A stretch of DNA of 64,000 bases from Hoeflea sp. 108 (GCF_000372965.1 NZ_KB890024.1:1118839-1182838), one strand, 5' to 3'. Counted from the stretch's first letter, positions 24,125 to 33,419 are shown. Notes: generated by a model not told the origin, from the letters alone. Numbers and translations are program-made.

Positions 24125-25501
24125 TCAGGCTGCCTTGCTGTGCGTGCGCATTGACTGATCGAAATAGGCGTCGAAGGCCGCGGCAACCGCACGGACGACG
24201 AAGCGGTGCTCGAGGCTGACATGCACCACTCCATCGGCAATCGTCGCCACCCGGTCCTCGGCCAGCTCCTTCAGCCTGCCATTGCCGGCAAGCAACTCCG
24301 AAGGGTCGACGCCATGCGTACGGCAGATCGCACCGACATTGGCCCTGAAATCGCACATCAGTCGCTCAATGATCTCGGCCCGCAACGCGTCTTCGCCGGT
24401 CAAGCGATATCCCTTTGCGGTAGCCAGCTGTCCTGAAACGATGTGTTGGGCATAGAGGCCAGGTGCCACCTCGTTCTGCACGTAGCCGTCCTTCATGCGG
24501 CCGATCGCGGACGCACCGAAGCCGATCAGCGTTTCGCAGTTGTCGGTCGTATAGCCCTGGAAGTTGCGACGGAGCCTTCCGGCTCCCTGCACCTTGACGA
24601 GGTCGTCGTCGGGCAAGGCGAAATGGTCCAGGCCTATCTGCCGGTAGCCGGCGGCGGCCAGCGTCGCGGCGATCGCCTCAGACTGTGCGTTGCGGGCAGC
24701 ACTGTCGGGCAAGGCGGCCTCGTCTATCATGCGTTGGTGCTTCTTGAATGAGGGTATGTGGGCATAGCCGAACACCGCAAAGCGGTCGGGGAGCATAGCG
24801 ATGGCTGCCTTGGCCGTGTCGATGCAGGACTGCACGGTCTGGTGCGGCAGACCATAGATCAGGTCGAAATTGATGCTGCCGACGCCTGATCGGCGCAGGT
24901 TGTCGGTCGCATCAGCCGTCTGCCTCTGCGTCTGGATGCGATTGATTGCTTTCTGCACTACCGGATCGAAACTCTGGACCCCGAGGCTGGCACGGGTGAC
25001 GCCCGCTTCTCCCAGAGTTCGGGCCATTTCGGGTGAAAGGCGGCGCGGGTCGATCTCAATGGCAACGCGGGTGCGGTCCGAAAAACCGTAGCAGTCGCGC
25101 AGCAGGTCCATAAGCGACAGGAATTCCACCGGCGAGATGATAGTCGGCGTGCCGCCGCCAAAATGCACCTCGCCGGCAGGCAGATGATGGGGAATGCGCC
25201 TGGCCACAATTCGAATCTCGTCGCGCAGCACGGTGAGGTAGTCGAGGATCGGGCGATCCTGCCTGGTGATCGTCGTATGGCAGCCGCAATACCAGCACAT
25301 CGATCGGCAGAACGGAATGTGCAGGTAGAGCGATACCGGGTCATTTGCCGGCAACTGCTCGAGCCAGTCACCATACGAGCCGGACGCGATTGCCGGCGAA
25401 AAACGCGGCGCCGTTGGATAGCTCGTGTAGCGGGGCAGGCGCGCCTCGCCATATTTCTCCAGTATGGATTCGGACATCGGATTTTCCAGTTCTGTCGCCA
25501 T
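24125..25501 (-). CDS. hemN: Oxygen-independent coproporphyrinogen III dehydrogenase HemN
   Basis: A 458-residue radical SAM enzyme. The iron-sulfur motif is in PFCRSMCWYCGC (CxxxCxxC), followed by the HFGGGTPT and DLIYGLPHQT segments of HemN. It converts coproporphyrinogen III to protoporphyrinogen IX without oxygen, supplying haem for the anaerobic respiratory enzymes encoded nearby. The ATG at 25501 is chosen over long upstream in-frame extensions because it lies just inside two NnrR/Fnr-type boxes and matches family length. Confidence 0.95.
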   Translation of the reverse strand: MATELENPMSESILEKYGEARLPRYTSYPTAPRFSPAIASGSYGDWLEQLPANDPVSLYLHIPFCRSMCWYCGCHTTITRQDRPILDYLTVLRDEIRIVARRIPHHLPAGEVHFGGGTPTIISPVEFLSLMDLLRDCYGFSDRTRVAIEIDPRRLSPEMARTLGEAGVTRASLGVQSFDPVVQKAINRIQTQRQTADATDNLRRSGVGSINFDLIYGLPHQTVQSCIDTAKAAIAMLPDRFAVFGYAHIPSFKKHQRMIDEAALPDSAARNAQSEAIAATLAAAGYRQIGLDHFALPDDDLVKVQGAGRLRRNFQGYTTDNCETLIGFGASAIGRMKDGYVQNEVAPGLYAQHIVSGQLATAKGYRLTGEDALRAEIIERLMCDFRANVGAICRTHGVDPSELLAGNGRLKELAEDRVATIADGVVHVSLEHRFVVRAVAAAFDAYFDQSMRTHSKAA

Positions 25502-25540
25502 TGTCTGCGATGGTTCTAGCTGCGGCTCTGCCCACCCTCT

Positions 25541-25592
25541 TTGCGAAATCCCAATCCGATGTGGTGTTCGGGAATTGTTTGCGCTTCGGCAA
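25541..25592. promoter_or_regulatory. Two NnrR/Fnr-type boxes between hemN and the DUF2249 gene
   Basis: TTGCGAAATCCCAA (25541-25554) and TTGCGCTTCGGCAA (25579-25592), both TTG-N8-CAA with perfect TTGCG left halves. The second is well placed for both divergent genes (leaders of about 43 bases for hemN and 58 for the rightward gene). Confidence 0.68.
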
Positions 25593-25684
25593 ATTGGCGT
25601 CCCTGGCCCCGCATTAGGGTCAGATGCTTGGGGAGGATGGCCGCTCGCCCCGTTTTTTCTGTCGCGGCCCGAAGGAACAACGAC

Positions 25685-25969
25685 ATGGCAACTGCCGAAA
25701 CCGGAACCATCCCTGTCGTCGATGTCAGGACCATTCCCCGGATGGAGCGCCACCCCAGGATTTTCGCTATCGTCGACGCACTGGCCCCCGGCGCGATGTT
25801 CGAGCTTGCCAGCGACCACGACCCGCGACCTCTGCACTACCAGCTCGAAATGGCGTTTCCGGAACAACTGACTTGGGAGTATCTGGAACAGGGGCCAGAG
25901 GTCTGGCGTGTAGAGATCGGCCGCAAGGACGGTTCCGGCTGCGATTGCTGCTGCGGCAGCGGCCGCTGA
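25685..25969 (+). CDS. DUF2249 domain protein with Cys-rich tail
   Basis: A 94-residue protein. The body has the DUF2249 pattern: VVDVRTIPRMERHPRIF, then AMFELASDHDPRPLHYQL and WEYLEQGPEVWRVEI. The C terminus ends in the sequence CDCCCGSGR, a cluster of four cysteines that could bind a metal. The family is found with nitrite and NO reductase genes; its reaction is unknown. AAGGA precedes ATG, and two boxes lie upstream in the gap shared with hemN. It is followed by a hairpin at 25981-26008 that lacks a T run. Confidence 0.85.
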   Translation: MATAETGTIPVVDVRTIPRMERHPRIFAIVDALAPGAMFELASDHDPRPLHYQLEMAFPEQLTWEYLEQGPEVWRVEIGRKDGSGCDCCCGSGR

Positions 25970-26720
25970 CGAGAGCATTGCCGGTCGCCTCCACAGCAAG
26001 GCGACCGGCCGGCCGCGGGGGGCTGCCATGGACAAAGCCATCCGCTATCTTGCCGAGCAGTTCGAGACAGGACAGCAGGACGCGGGCGCCAGGGGCGCTT
26101 CGTGTCCGTCGAGCAGGTCACGATAGATCTTTGCCACGTGAACCATGTCACAGCTCTGTGGTGACACTGGAAGTGCGGCTGCGAGGGCGCCGACGTCCCG
26201 CGGCACTCGCGAGTGGCCAACCGGAAGGGCGCAATCAGCCTAGCCAGTCGCATCATTCCAGTGGCCTAACAGGCTCTCTGCCGGTTGTCTCCAGAGCTCG
26301 TTTCAGAGACGAGAATGGGTGAGTTGCTGGGCGCCTGGCCGACGGTCGGAAATGGGCGACGCTTGGATGCCCTGTGCGTCTTGCTGCATGACAGCGACGA
26401 TACCGGAGCTCCCAATGAAGGCGGAAACCCGTGAACAAGTCTCCATCGGCGCGAAAATCCGGCCTTATTCCGTTGCCAGCATGTCGGGATGTGATATATG
26501 TCATTATACATGTCGGATTTAGTTTTGAATAATTTTTAGTAGTCGGCTAGTATTATTTGATATCTTTATAATATTAAATTTTTTGATTGTTTGTATTTGC
26601 GGATACTTTGCTAGAAAAATACTTAAAGAAAAATTAATTATCCTTTCCGATGCAGCTTGAATGCAGTGCGGAAAGCCATCTACTGCGTTCTCATTTGTAT
26701 GAGATTCGATTAGGGTCACT
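25970..26720. other. Intergenic region with hairpin and AT-rich segment
   Basis: A 750-base stretch without a supported gene. CCGGTCGCC (25981-25989) and GGCGACCGG (26000-26008) form a nine-pair hairpin. A 32-codon frame from 26029 (MDKAIRYLAEQFE...) is short and ends early; it may be a gene remnant. Bases about 26505-26710 are strikingly AT-rich compared with the rest of the window and probably hold the promoter of the outer-membrane protein gene. Confidence 0.55.
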
Positions 26721-27284
26721 ATGAGAGCGCAGATATTCGGTATTTTCACCTTGATGCTTTCAGCCAACGTGGGCGAAGCGGCCGACCTGGTCGGGCAGCC
26801 GGCCGTTGACTGGAACGGAGCCTATGTCGGTATCTCGGCCGGCTATGGCTGGCTTCGCGATGTCGACCGTCAGTTTACGCCGCCGCTCCGCTCGTCCGGA
26901 GACGGCGTCGTGTTTGGCGCCCAAGTCGGCTATCTCCACCAATTCGGCGCCTTCGTCCTCGGAGGCGAAGCCGAATACACGCGGCTCGACATCAATTTCG
27001 AAGGCTTCCCCATCGACGTCGAAGGCGCCTTCGCGACAAAGGCGCGCGCCGGCTTCGCGTTTGATCGCCTGCTGCTGACAGGCCATGCTGGCGCCACCTA
27101 CATCACCACCAACATCGGCCTGGAGGATTGGGGCTGGGTGGCAGGCCTGGGCGCCGACTACCTGCTGAGCGACAACATCGTCGCCGGCGTGAGCTGGGAC
27201 CACATGCAGTTCAATCGGTTCGACGGAACGCTGATCGACGGCCAGCTCGATCTCGTGAAGACACGGCTGAGTTTCAAGTTCTGA
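26721..27284 (+). CDS. Small outer-membrane beta-barrel protein
   Basis: A 187-residue protein. The N terminus is a signal peptide ending near GEA-AD. The rest alternates in the way of an eight-strand barrel: WNGAYVGISAGYGW, VVFGAQVGYLHQFGAFVLG, and a closing VKTRLSFKF with terminal Phe, typical of outer-membrane insertion. It resembles the Omp25/Omp31-type porin-like family of the Hyphomicrobiales (also DUF-type surface antigens). AGGG lies six bases before the ATG. Function beyond surface structure is unknown. Confidence 0.8.
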   Translation: MRAQIFGIFTLMLSANVGEAADLVGQPAVDWNGAYVGISAGYGWLRDVDRQFTPPLRSSGDGVVFGAQVGYLHQFGAFVLGGEAEYTRLDINFEGFPIDVEGAFATKARAGFAFDRLLLTGHAGATYITTNIGLEDWGWVAGLGADYLLSDNIVAGVSWDHMQFNRFDGTLIDGQLDLVKTRLSFKF

Positions 27285-27424
27285 GCATTTTGCAGCCTGA
27301 CGGCAACGTCCGGCGTCGCACAAATGCGGCCAAGAAGATGGATGGAGCGGCGGGCCCGTCGCTCCAGGAATCGGCCAGGACGCTTCGCCAGAAACCTTCG
27401 TACCGAACGAGAGACACGTCGCCG

Positions 27425-28738
27425 ATGAAACCAATACCCAAGGCTGCACTTTCCGGGAGCCTGAAGGACTATCGCGCGCTGAAGAACAGCGGCCTCATGG
27501 CGCGCGCAGAGAACTTTTTCAGCTGGCAGGATCTCCGACGTCAGCATGGCCTGTGGCCATATGCCCGATCTACCTCATCTGCACCCCGGCCGCGATCGGA
27601 CATCCGCACGGACGCTGGCGAGGCCAGCTCGGGCGTCAATTTCGCGTCGCAGGACTATCTCAGCCTGTCCTCCCATCCCAGGATCAAGGCAGCGGCACGG
27701 GACGCGATCGACGCTTACGGCGTCCACAGCGCAGGCTCCGCTGCCCTGCTCGGCAACACTGCCTACTCACTGCAATTGTCGCAAGCCCTTTCGGAATTCG
27801 TCGGTGGCCGCGAGGTCGTGCTCTATCCGACTGGATGGGCTGCCGGATATGGCGCCATCCAGGGTTTCGTCCGTGCGGACGATCATGTCGTGATGGATCT
27901 TCTGGCGCATTCCTGCCTCCAGGCCGGAGCATCCGCCGCCACCGGGAACGTGCATTACTTCCGGCATCTCGACCAGAATGCGCTGGTCCGCAAGCTGGCG
28001 AATATTCGCGCGACGGACACGCAAAACGGCATCCTGGTCGCGACAGAAAGCCTGTTTTCAATGCATTCGGAAACGCCTGATCTCAGGGCGCTTCGGAATA
28101 TCTGTGATGCCTACGGGGCAAGCCTGCTGGTCGACTGCGCGCATGATTTCGGCTGCATGAGCGAGGATGGCCTTGGCCATATCGGCGCGCAGGAGATGCT
28201 CGGCGACATAGACATAGTCATCGGCAGCTTCTCCAAGACCTTTGCCTCCAACGGCGGCTTCGTGGCGGTCAAAACGCGGGCGGCGGCCGAATATCTGAGA
28301 TATTACAGTGCCCCGCATACCTTCTCCAATGCCCTGTCGCCGGTTCAGGCGGCCACGATCATGGAAGCGCTTGCTATCATCCGGTCGGACGAAGGCAAGG
28401 AGCTGCGGCGCAAGCTCCGGGACAACGTAATCCATCTGCGCCAAGCCATGGCACGCTCCGGCCGCGAGGTGCTGGGGGAGCCTTCTCCCATTGTGCCGGT
28501 ACGCGTCGGCGGCGAAGGCTTGGGACGGCTGGCCTCGAAATACCTCTCCCTATACGGCGGAATTGCCAATCTGGTGGAGTTTCCGGCCGTCCCGTTGGGG
28601 CAGTCACGCTTTCGCTTCCAGGTCATGGCGGCCCATTCGGCCGATGACATCGAGACCATGGTCGCTGTCTTCAACCGCGCGATGGACAGTGCGGCGACAG
28701 AGCTGGAGCAGATACAGCGCGAAACCGACACCTGCTAA
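27425..28738 (+). CDS. Alpha-oxoamine synthase-like PLP enzyme
   Basis: A 437-residue fold-type I PLP enzyme of the family that includes 5-aminolevulinate synthase, 2-amino-3-ketobutyrate CoA ligase, 8-amino-7-oxononanoate synthase and serine palmitoyltransferase. Visible features are NFASQDYLSLSSHP, YGVHSAGSAALLGNT, the substrate His/Asp region VDCAHDFGCM, and the PLP lysine K271 in GSFSKTFASNGG. The usual reaction joins an amino acid to an acyl-CoA with loss of CO2. The substrate here cannot be told. It is not next to haem or biotin genes but stands between a surface protein and a polysaccharide cluster, which favours a lipid or surface-molecule role. The ATG at 27425 is chosen; the reading frame extends further upstream, without support. 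Confidence 0.8.
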   Translation: MKPIPKAALSGSLKDYRALKNSGLMARAENFFSWQDLRRQHGLWPYARSTSSAPRPRSDIRTDAGEASSGVNFASQDYLSLSSHPRIKAAARDAIDAYGVHSAGSAALLGNTAYSLQLSQALSEFVGGREVVLYPTGWAAGYGAIQGFVRADDHVVMDLLAHSCLQAGASAATGNVHYFRHLDQNALVRKLANIRATDTQNGILVATESLFSMHSETPDLRALRNICDAYGASLLVDCAHDFGCMSEDGLGHIGAQEMLGDIDIVIGSFSKTFASNGGFVAVKTRAAAEYLRYYSAPHTFSNALSPVQAATIMEALAIIRSDEGKELRRKLRDNVIHLRQAMARSGREVLGEPSPIVPVRVGGEGLGRLASKYLSLYGGIANLVEFPAVPLGQSRFRFQVMAAHSADDIETMVAVFNRAMDSAATELEQIQRETDTC

Positions 28739-28854
28739 CTGGCCGGGTCTGGAGCTGACGACGACACCCCGACCGAAGCCTGACGGCGGACGGCCTGCAT
28801 TCGACCGCCGGTCGAGCCGGTTGCCTCACTGGCGTGGGGCACCCGGCAGCACGT

Positions 28855-29742
28855 TCACGCAACCGCGCGTCGTGCCGGGTAGAGCGCATCCACCGCGGTC
28901 CCGATATGAGGGGCAAGATCGGCGCGCTGTGCCGCCATGTGCAGGTTGGCGGTCACAAAGCCGGCTGGAACGCCGCAATCGAAGGTGTGGCCGCAGAACT
29001 CGAAGGGCCGGATGTTGCGGGTTTCCAGTAGTGTGAGCATGGCGTCGGTGAGCTGGATTTCACCGCCCGCTCCCGGCGCCTGCTGCTCGATGATGGCGAA
29101 GATTTCGGGCTGCAGGATGTAGCGTCCTGAAATGAAGAGATTGCTGGGTGCCGTGCCAGGAGCCGGCTTTTCCACGAGCCCGGTCACGACAGGGCCGTCG
29201 GCCGTGGGCTTGAGCGAGACGATGCCGAACTTGTGGGCGTCCTCGGGCGCGCATCTCTCCACCGCGACGACATTGTCACGATGGCGTTCATAGAGATCGA
29301 CCATGGATTTCAGGCATGGCTTGTCGTCGACCATGAGCATGTCGGGCAAAAGCACCGCGAAGGGCTCGTCGCCGATGATGTGGCGGGCGGTCCACACGGC
29401 GTGGCCGAGACCCCGCGCCTGCTGCTGCCGCACGAAGGAGATCGTGCCGGCAGCAGGTGTGTCCTGCGCGATCCGGTCGGCCAGAGGCAGCTTGCCGGCA
29501 TTGCGCAGGCTGACGTCGAGTTCGAAGGCTTGGTCGAAATGGTCCTCGATCGCGCCCTTCATGCGCCCGGTGACGATGACCACATGTTCGATCCCCGAGG
29601 CGAAGGCCTCTGCGACGATGTAGTCGAGCAGGGGGCGGTCGACGATCGTCAGCAACTCCTTGGGAATGCTCTTGGTCGCCGGAAGCATGCGCGTTCCGAA
29701 ACCGGCGGCAGGAATGATGGCTTTGCGGATTTTCTGGTGCAT
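28855..29742 (-). CDS. galU: UTP-glucose-1-phosphate uridylyltransferase
   Basis: A 295-residue nucleotidyltransferase making UDP-glucose from UTP and glucose 1-phosphate. The nucleotide-binding N terminus is IIPAAGFGTRMLPATK, followed by SIPKELLTIVDRPLLDY. Later segments LPDMLMVDDKPCL and GLVEKP match the family. The ATG at 29742 is preferred over an in-frame ATG 21 bases upstream because AGGAGG stands nine bases before it. It is last in the leftward polysaccharide gene series, where it supplies the sugar donor. It converges with the PLP enzyme gene. Confidence 0.93.
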   Translation of the reverse strand: MHQKIRKAIIPAAGFGTRMLPATKSIPKELLTIVDRPLLDYIVAEAFASGIEHVVIVTGRMKGAIEDHFDQAFELDVSLRNAGKLPLADRIAQDTPAAGTISFVRQQQARGLGHAVWTARHIIGDEPFAVLLPDMLMVDDKPCLKSMVDLYERHRDNVVAVERCAPEDAHKFGIVSLKPTADGPVVTGLVEKPAPGTAPSNLFISGRYILQPEIFAIIEQQAPGAGGEIQLTDAMLTLLETRNIRPFEFCGHTFDCGVPAGFVTANLHMAAQRADLAPHIGTAVDALYPARRAVA

Positions 29743-29886
29743 GGCGGTAGCCCTCCTGTTCATGCGACTTTGTGAGCGGAAATAGTCTGGGGGTTGCCGG
29801 TGCCGACGGTCTGGCGAGCCATGCCGGCTTCTGTCGGGAAATCGGGCATTTCGCGGCAGGTCATGAAAGCGCGGGCCATCTGCTGC

Positions 29887-31206
29887 CTATCCCGCCTGCG
29901 AGAGCAGGCTGGTCCGGCCGCCGGAGACGCCGCCATGATCGCGACGCAGCAGCTGACGGTAGAGCTCGACATGTTTGCGGGCGCAATCGAGGTGGCTCGT
30001 CGGCTGCCTCATCGACGCCCGCAAGCGGTCCCAGGCCTGCGGATCGCTCAACACCTCGGCCATGCGATCGGCGAGATCCTGTGCGCTGCCGGCGCGGAAA
30101 TACAGCCCGTCCTTTCCGTCGCGCACCTTTTCGGCCATGCCGCCAATGTCGGAGCAGATGAGGGGCCTGCGGTGGTGCAGCGCTTCCTGGATGACCAACG
30201 GCGAGTTTTCCCACCAGGTGGACGGCATTGCGACCCAATCCACCGACCGCATCAGGCGCGGCATGTCGGCGTTCTGGTAGGCGCCGTAGAAGCGAACGCG
30301 TCGACCCGCATCGTCGATAAGCTTCTTCAGGCGCTCCTGGAACTCGGGCGGCTGGCGCTCGAGATTGCCGCCGAAGATCATCAGGCAGGCGTCGTCGCCC
30401 CAGATGTTCTCGGGCACCCGCGAGACCGCGTCGATCAGCACGTCGACGCCCTTGAACGGCGTCAATTGTCCGAAATAGGCGAAGCGGTTCCGGTAGGGGC
30501 TATGGGGCGGAAGCTCGCGCGCCGGCACGGCTTCTCCCATGGCGATCCCATTTTCGATGACCGAAAGCTTGTCTGCCTCGATCCCCCATTCGGCGTAACG
30601 CTCGGCCAGAAACACGCTGGGGGAAACGAAGGCGTCGGCCAGTTCGAGCATTCCGCGCACGAACCGCTCGCGCTTGAGGAAATTGGAGGCGGGGATTTCG
30701 GGAAAGCATCCGTGGCAGGCGATAGGGGATGCTTTTTTGCAGAGTTGGCCGGTCGGCCGTTTAACCATCTGGCCGTGGTTGTGGCAGATCGACAGATATT
30801 CGTGGAACGTCACCAGGATGGCAGATCGCGGCAGGGCATCGCGTACTGCGTAGAGCGCTTCCATCCCGAGGCCCAGCACATGATGGAAGTGGACCACATG
30901 GGGCCGTGCGTCGCGAACGAAGCGCACGAGGTCGCGCTGCAGAGCCTCGGTATCGCCATTCGAAAGGAAGAAATGGTTGTAGTCGTCGGCATGAAACAGA
31001 AGCTCGTCCTCGGTCGGGCCAAGGCTCATGAGCGCCGAAGCACCATGTCGGGGAAGTGGGTGGCCGACGCGGGCCAGATAGACGGACTCTACGTCGGGCA
31101 GCGAATTCAGGCCCTGGTGCAGGTTGTGGGACGCGATCTCGGCGCCACCCAACGCAAGTGCCGGATGCCCATGCGAGACGACAAGGACCCGAAGCTGCTC
31201 GGTCAT
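29887..31206 (-). CDS. Glycosyltransferase family 4 protein
   Basis: A 439-residue GT-B enzyme. The N-terminal acceptor domain opens with VLVVSHGHPALALGGAEIA. The C-terminal donor domain has FAYFGQLTPFKGVDVLIDAV and the GT4 motif ENSPLVIQEALHHRRPLI, in which the Glu contacts the nucleotide sugar. Between them lies a Cys-rich stretch (ICHNHGQM, then LCKKASPIACHGCF) shared with the gene at 34166-35422, probably a small zinc-stabilised insertion. It overlaps the preceding gene by four bases. It most likely adds a sugar in the exopolysaccharide repeat unit. Confidence 0.9.
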   Translation of the reverse strand: MTEQLRVLVVSHGHPALALGGAEIASHNLHQGLNSLPDVESVYLARVGHPLPRHGASALMSLGPTEDELLFHADDYNHFFLSNGDTEALQRDLVRFVRDARPHVVHFHHVLGLGMEALYAVRDALPRSAILVTFHEYLSICHNHGQMVKRPTGQLCKKASPIACHGCFPEIPASNFLKRERFVRGMLELADAFVSPSVFLAERYAEWGIEADKLSVIENGIAMGEAVPARELPPHSPYRNRFAYFGQLTPFKGVDVLIDAVSRVPENIWGDDACLMIFGGNLERQPPEFQERLKKLIDDAGRRVRFYGAYQNADMPRLMRSVDWVAMPSTWWENSPLVIQEALHHRRPLICSDIGGMAEKVRDGKDGLYFRAGSAQDLADRMAEVLSDPQAWDRLRASMRQPTSHLDCARKHVELYRQLLRRDHGGVSGGRTSLLSQAG

Positions 31207-33413
31207 GCGCGCGGGCCTTCCGATGGATTTGTGTTGCCGGTTGGCGCAGCCATGCCCCTGATATCGAGGATCTTGCGGTCGATGCTCTGCACGAGAGAGC
31301 CCATCTTCGATGTGCCCGCGCTCGACGCTTCGTCGGAACCAAGCATCTGCACCGATGGCAGCCAGTAGCAGGCAAAGCCGGCGCGGCCGAGGCGAAGGCC
31401 GAGATCAAACCCCTTGTCCCGCGAGCCGAGATACCCGCCGGCAAATCCGCCGGCCTTCAGAAGAGCCTGGCGCGGCATCACACAGCAGTCCAGCGATGCT
31501 GCCGTGACCGGCGTCAGCTTGAACCCGGTCACCGCGCTGATGGGGTAGCCTTCGTAGCGGCGCGCGGGCCAGGTTCCCGCCCAGCGGACAGAATAGTCTT
31601 CATAGGCAAGGGTAGGGGAGATGATACTATTCTTGAGCGCTGCCTGGGTGCCGACAAGCTTGCGATACCAGCCGTTGTTGTTCGGGATCAACGACCCTGC
31701 AAGCAGGACCATCGTGTCCGACGACAGTGCCCGCGCTCCAGCTTCGAGCAGGTCATAGGCATCGGCTGCCTCCCCGGCCGACACCAGCCTGAGAGAGAGA
31801 GCATAGAACGAGGCGAGCTTTCCCATACGGGCCACTTGCCGGTGGAAGCGTTCCGAGGTCATGACCAGCGCAATCGGCGCGCGCTTGGTTTCCGGGTCGA
31901 TCGCCAGCAAGGCGAGAAGGGGCGCGACGCCATCCTCTTCGCCTTCACCGACGCTGATGACGATCGGCGGACCGGCCGCTGCCTCGAACGGACCGGCATC
32001 GACGACGGCCTTGACCGTCGGCGACACCCTTTCGGAGGCGCAGAGAAGGGGAACGATGTGCCGGTCCATGACCTCCGGCAGCGCCCAATCGGACGGGTCG
32101 ATGGCGCGTATCTGGCGTAGCGCGGCGAGGCGGGCCGCCGTCCGCAGTGGCGCGAGCGGCATGAAAGCGCGGCGGGTGTCGCGCAGTGTCAGTTCCAGGT
32201 AGAGCGGCGAAGGCTGGTCACCGTCGGGGAGCTGCGCATGGGCGACGAAGCCATGCCTGTGGCCGCCATCGCCAAATGCGCGGGAGAAGGCCGGATGATC
32301 TGTGAAGGCGTCTGTCACATCGCTGCGCTCAAGCCGGCCCCAGCCCTCGTCGAGCCGTGCTTCGCTGGTGTGGCGGCGCAACTTGACGCTCTGGACATGA
32401 TCGTTGGGGTCAAGCAGCCAGCCGGAGACGAGAAAGCCCGCGCCCTCGACCTGGAAAACGTCGTCCACGCCCATGCGAACCGGAAGCGGCAGGCTCGACA
32501 CGGTCTCGGTGCCGTCGAAGCTGTTGGCGGCCATGCGCAGGCGCAGCAGGATTTGCGGCGTGCTGTGTGCCCGCAGCACCGCCGCGCGGGCGTGGCCGGC
32601 CGTTTCCAGCGGCCCGGCAATCAGCTTGCGGTCGTGGACGGCCAGATGGCGCCAGCCGTGGCGGCCGCGCCAGACGAGGCCCTGGATGCCGCCGGGACTG
32701 ATCGCCCCATCCATATCGAGAAGTCCGGCGAAGGCCGAGGCACCCTGCGGAATGTCCTGCCGCGCATAGGCGGCAAGGGCGCATTCCGCGACCGCGGGCC
32801 TGTCGCCGTCGACCACCACCCGGCCCATGCCAGGCATGACGTCGTTGGCCCAGCCTTGCAGGAAAATCTCTCCGTCCTGGCCTTCGCCAAGCAACTCGAT
32901 GAAGCCGCAGCTCCCATGTGCGGCCTTGATCAGGGTGACGGCCGCCGACAGTCTGTTAGGGTCGGATGGCAAAGCGATGAGCAAATCCGCCAGGGCGTCG
33001 ATGGTGGCGGCCAACTGATTGCCGCAAAGCTCGGCCAGCAGCGTCGCGGCTTCGTTGATCGAGACCGTTCGAGGCATGAAGACATAGCGCCTGGGTGCGC
33101 CTTCCCGCTCGAACTGTACGGTCGCGAATGTGCGATCAGCGCTGCCCGTGGACAGCAGGGCCGCGAAGCCGTGCGTGGCGCTCGGCGACGGCGTCGCCAA
33201 TCGCCAGCTGATGATAGCGCAAGGTGAGACCGCGATGGGATCGTCATTGAGTGTGGCCAGTGCCGCGTCGGGTATCGCGCCGCCCGTGCCGATCACGAGC
33301 AGGACGGAGCTGCCGATCGGGCAACCCGTCACTCTTCCGGCCCTGGGGAGCCTGCCGGCGGGCCGGGACGTGGCGGTCAGAGATGGGGGAGGTCCATTGT
33401 CCACGGCCAGCAT
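31203..33413 (-). CDS. Large protein with C-terminal GT2-like region
   Basis: A 736-residue protein. Residues about 1-460 do not match any family I recognise. The last 270 residues look like the second half of a GT2 glycosyltransferase: LIPNNNGWYRKLVGTQAAL, SPTLAYEDYSVRWAG and CCVMPRQALLKAGGFAGGY, followed by FDLGLRLGRAG. No clear DxD is seen before it, so it may be inactive or have an unusual donor site. It overlaps the next gene by four bases and starts six bases after the tail-anchored protein gene ends. Confidence 0.6.
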   Translation of the reverse strand: MLAVDNGPPPSLTATSRPAGRLPRAGRVTGCPIGSSVLLVIGTGGAIPDAALATLNDDPIAVSPCAIISWRLATPSPSATHGFAALLSTGSADRTFATVQFEREGAPRRYVFMPRTVSINEAATLLAELCGNQLAATIDALADLLIALPSDPNRLSAAVTLIKAAHGSCGFIELLGEGQDGEIFLQGWANDVMPGMGRVVVDGDRPAVAECALAAYARQDIPQGASAFAGLLDMDGAISPGGIQGLVWRGRHGWRHLAVHDRKLIAGPLETAGHARAAVLRAHSTPQILLRLRMAANSFDGTETVSSLPLPVRMGVDDVFQVEGAGFLVSGWLLDPNDHVQSVKLRRHTSEARLDEGWGRLERSDVTDAFTDHPAFSRAFGDGGHRHGFVAHAQLPDGDQPSPLYLELTLRDTRRAFMPLAPLRTAARLAALRQIRAIDPSDWALPEVMDRHIVPLLCASERVSPTVKAVVDAGPFEAAAGPPIVISVGEGEEDGVAPLLALLAIDPETKRAPIALVMTSERFHRQVARMGKLASFYALSLRLVSAGEAADAYDLLEAGARALSSDTMVLLAGSLIPNNNGWYRKLVGTQAALKNSIISPTLAYEDYSVRWAGTWPARRYEGYPISAVTGFKLTPVTAASLDCCVMPRQALLKAGGFAGGYLGSRDKGFDLGLRLGRAGFACYWLPSVQMLGSDEASSAGTSKMGSLVQSIDRKILDIRGMAAPTGNTNPSEGPRA

Positions 33414-33419
33414 CGTGCC

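Noticed and set aside
26029..26127. 32-codon frame MDKAIRYLAEQFE...
   Set aside because: Too short, with no family match and no downstream continuation in frame; at most a gene remnant.
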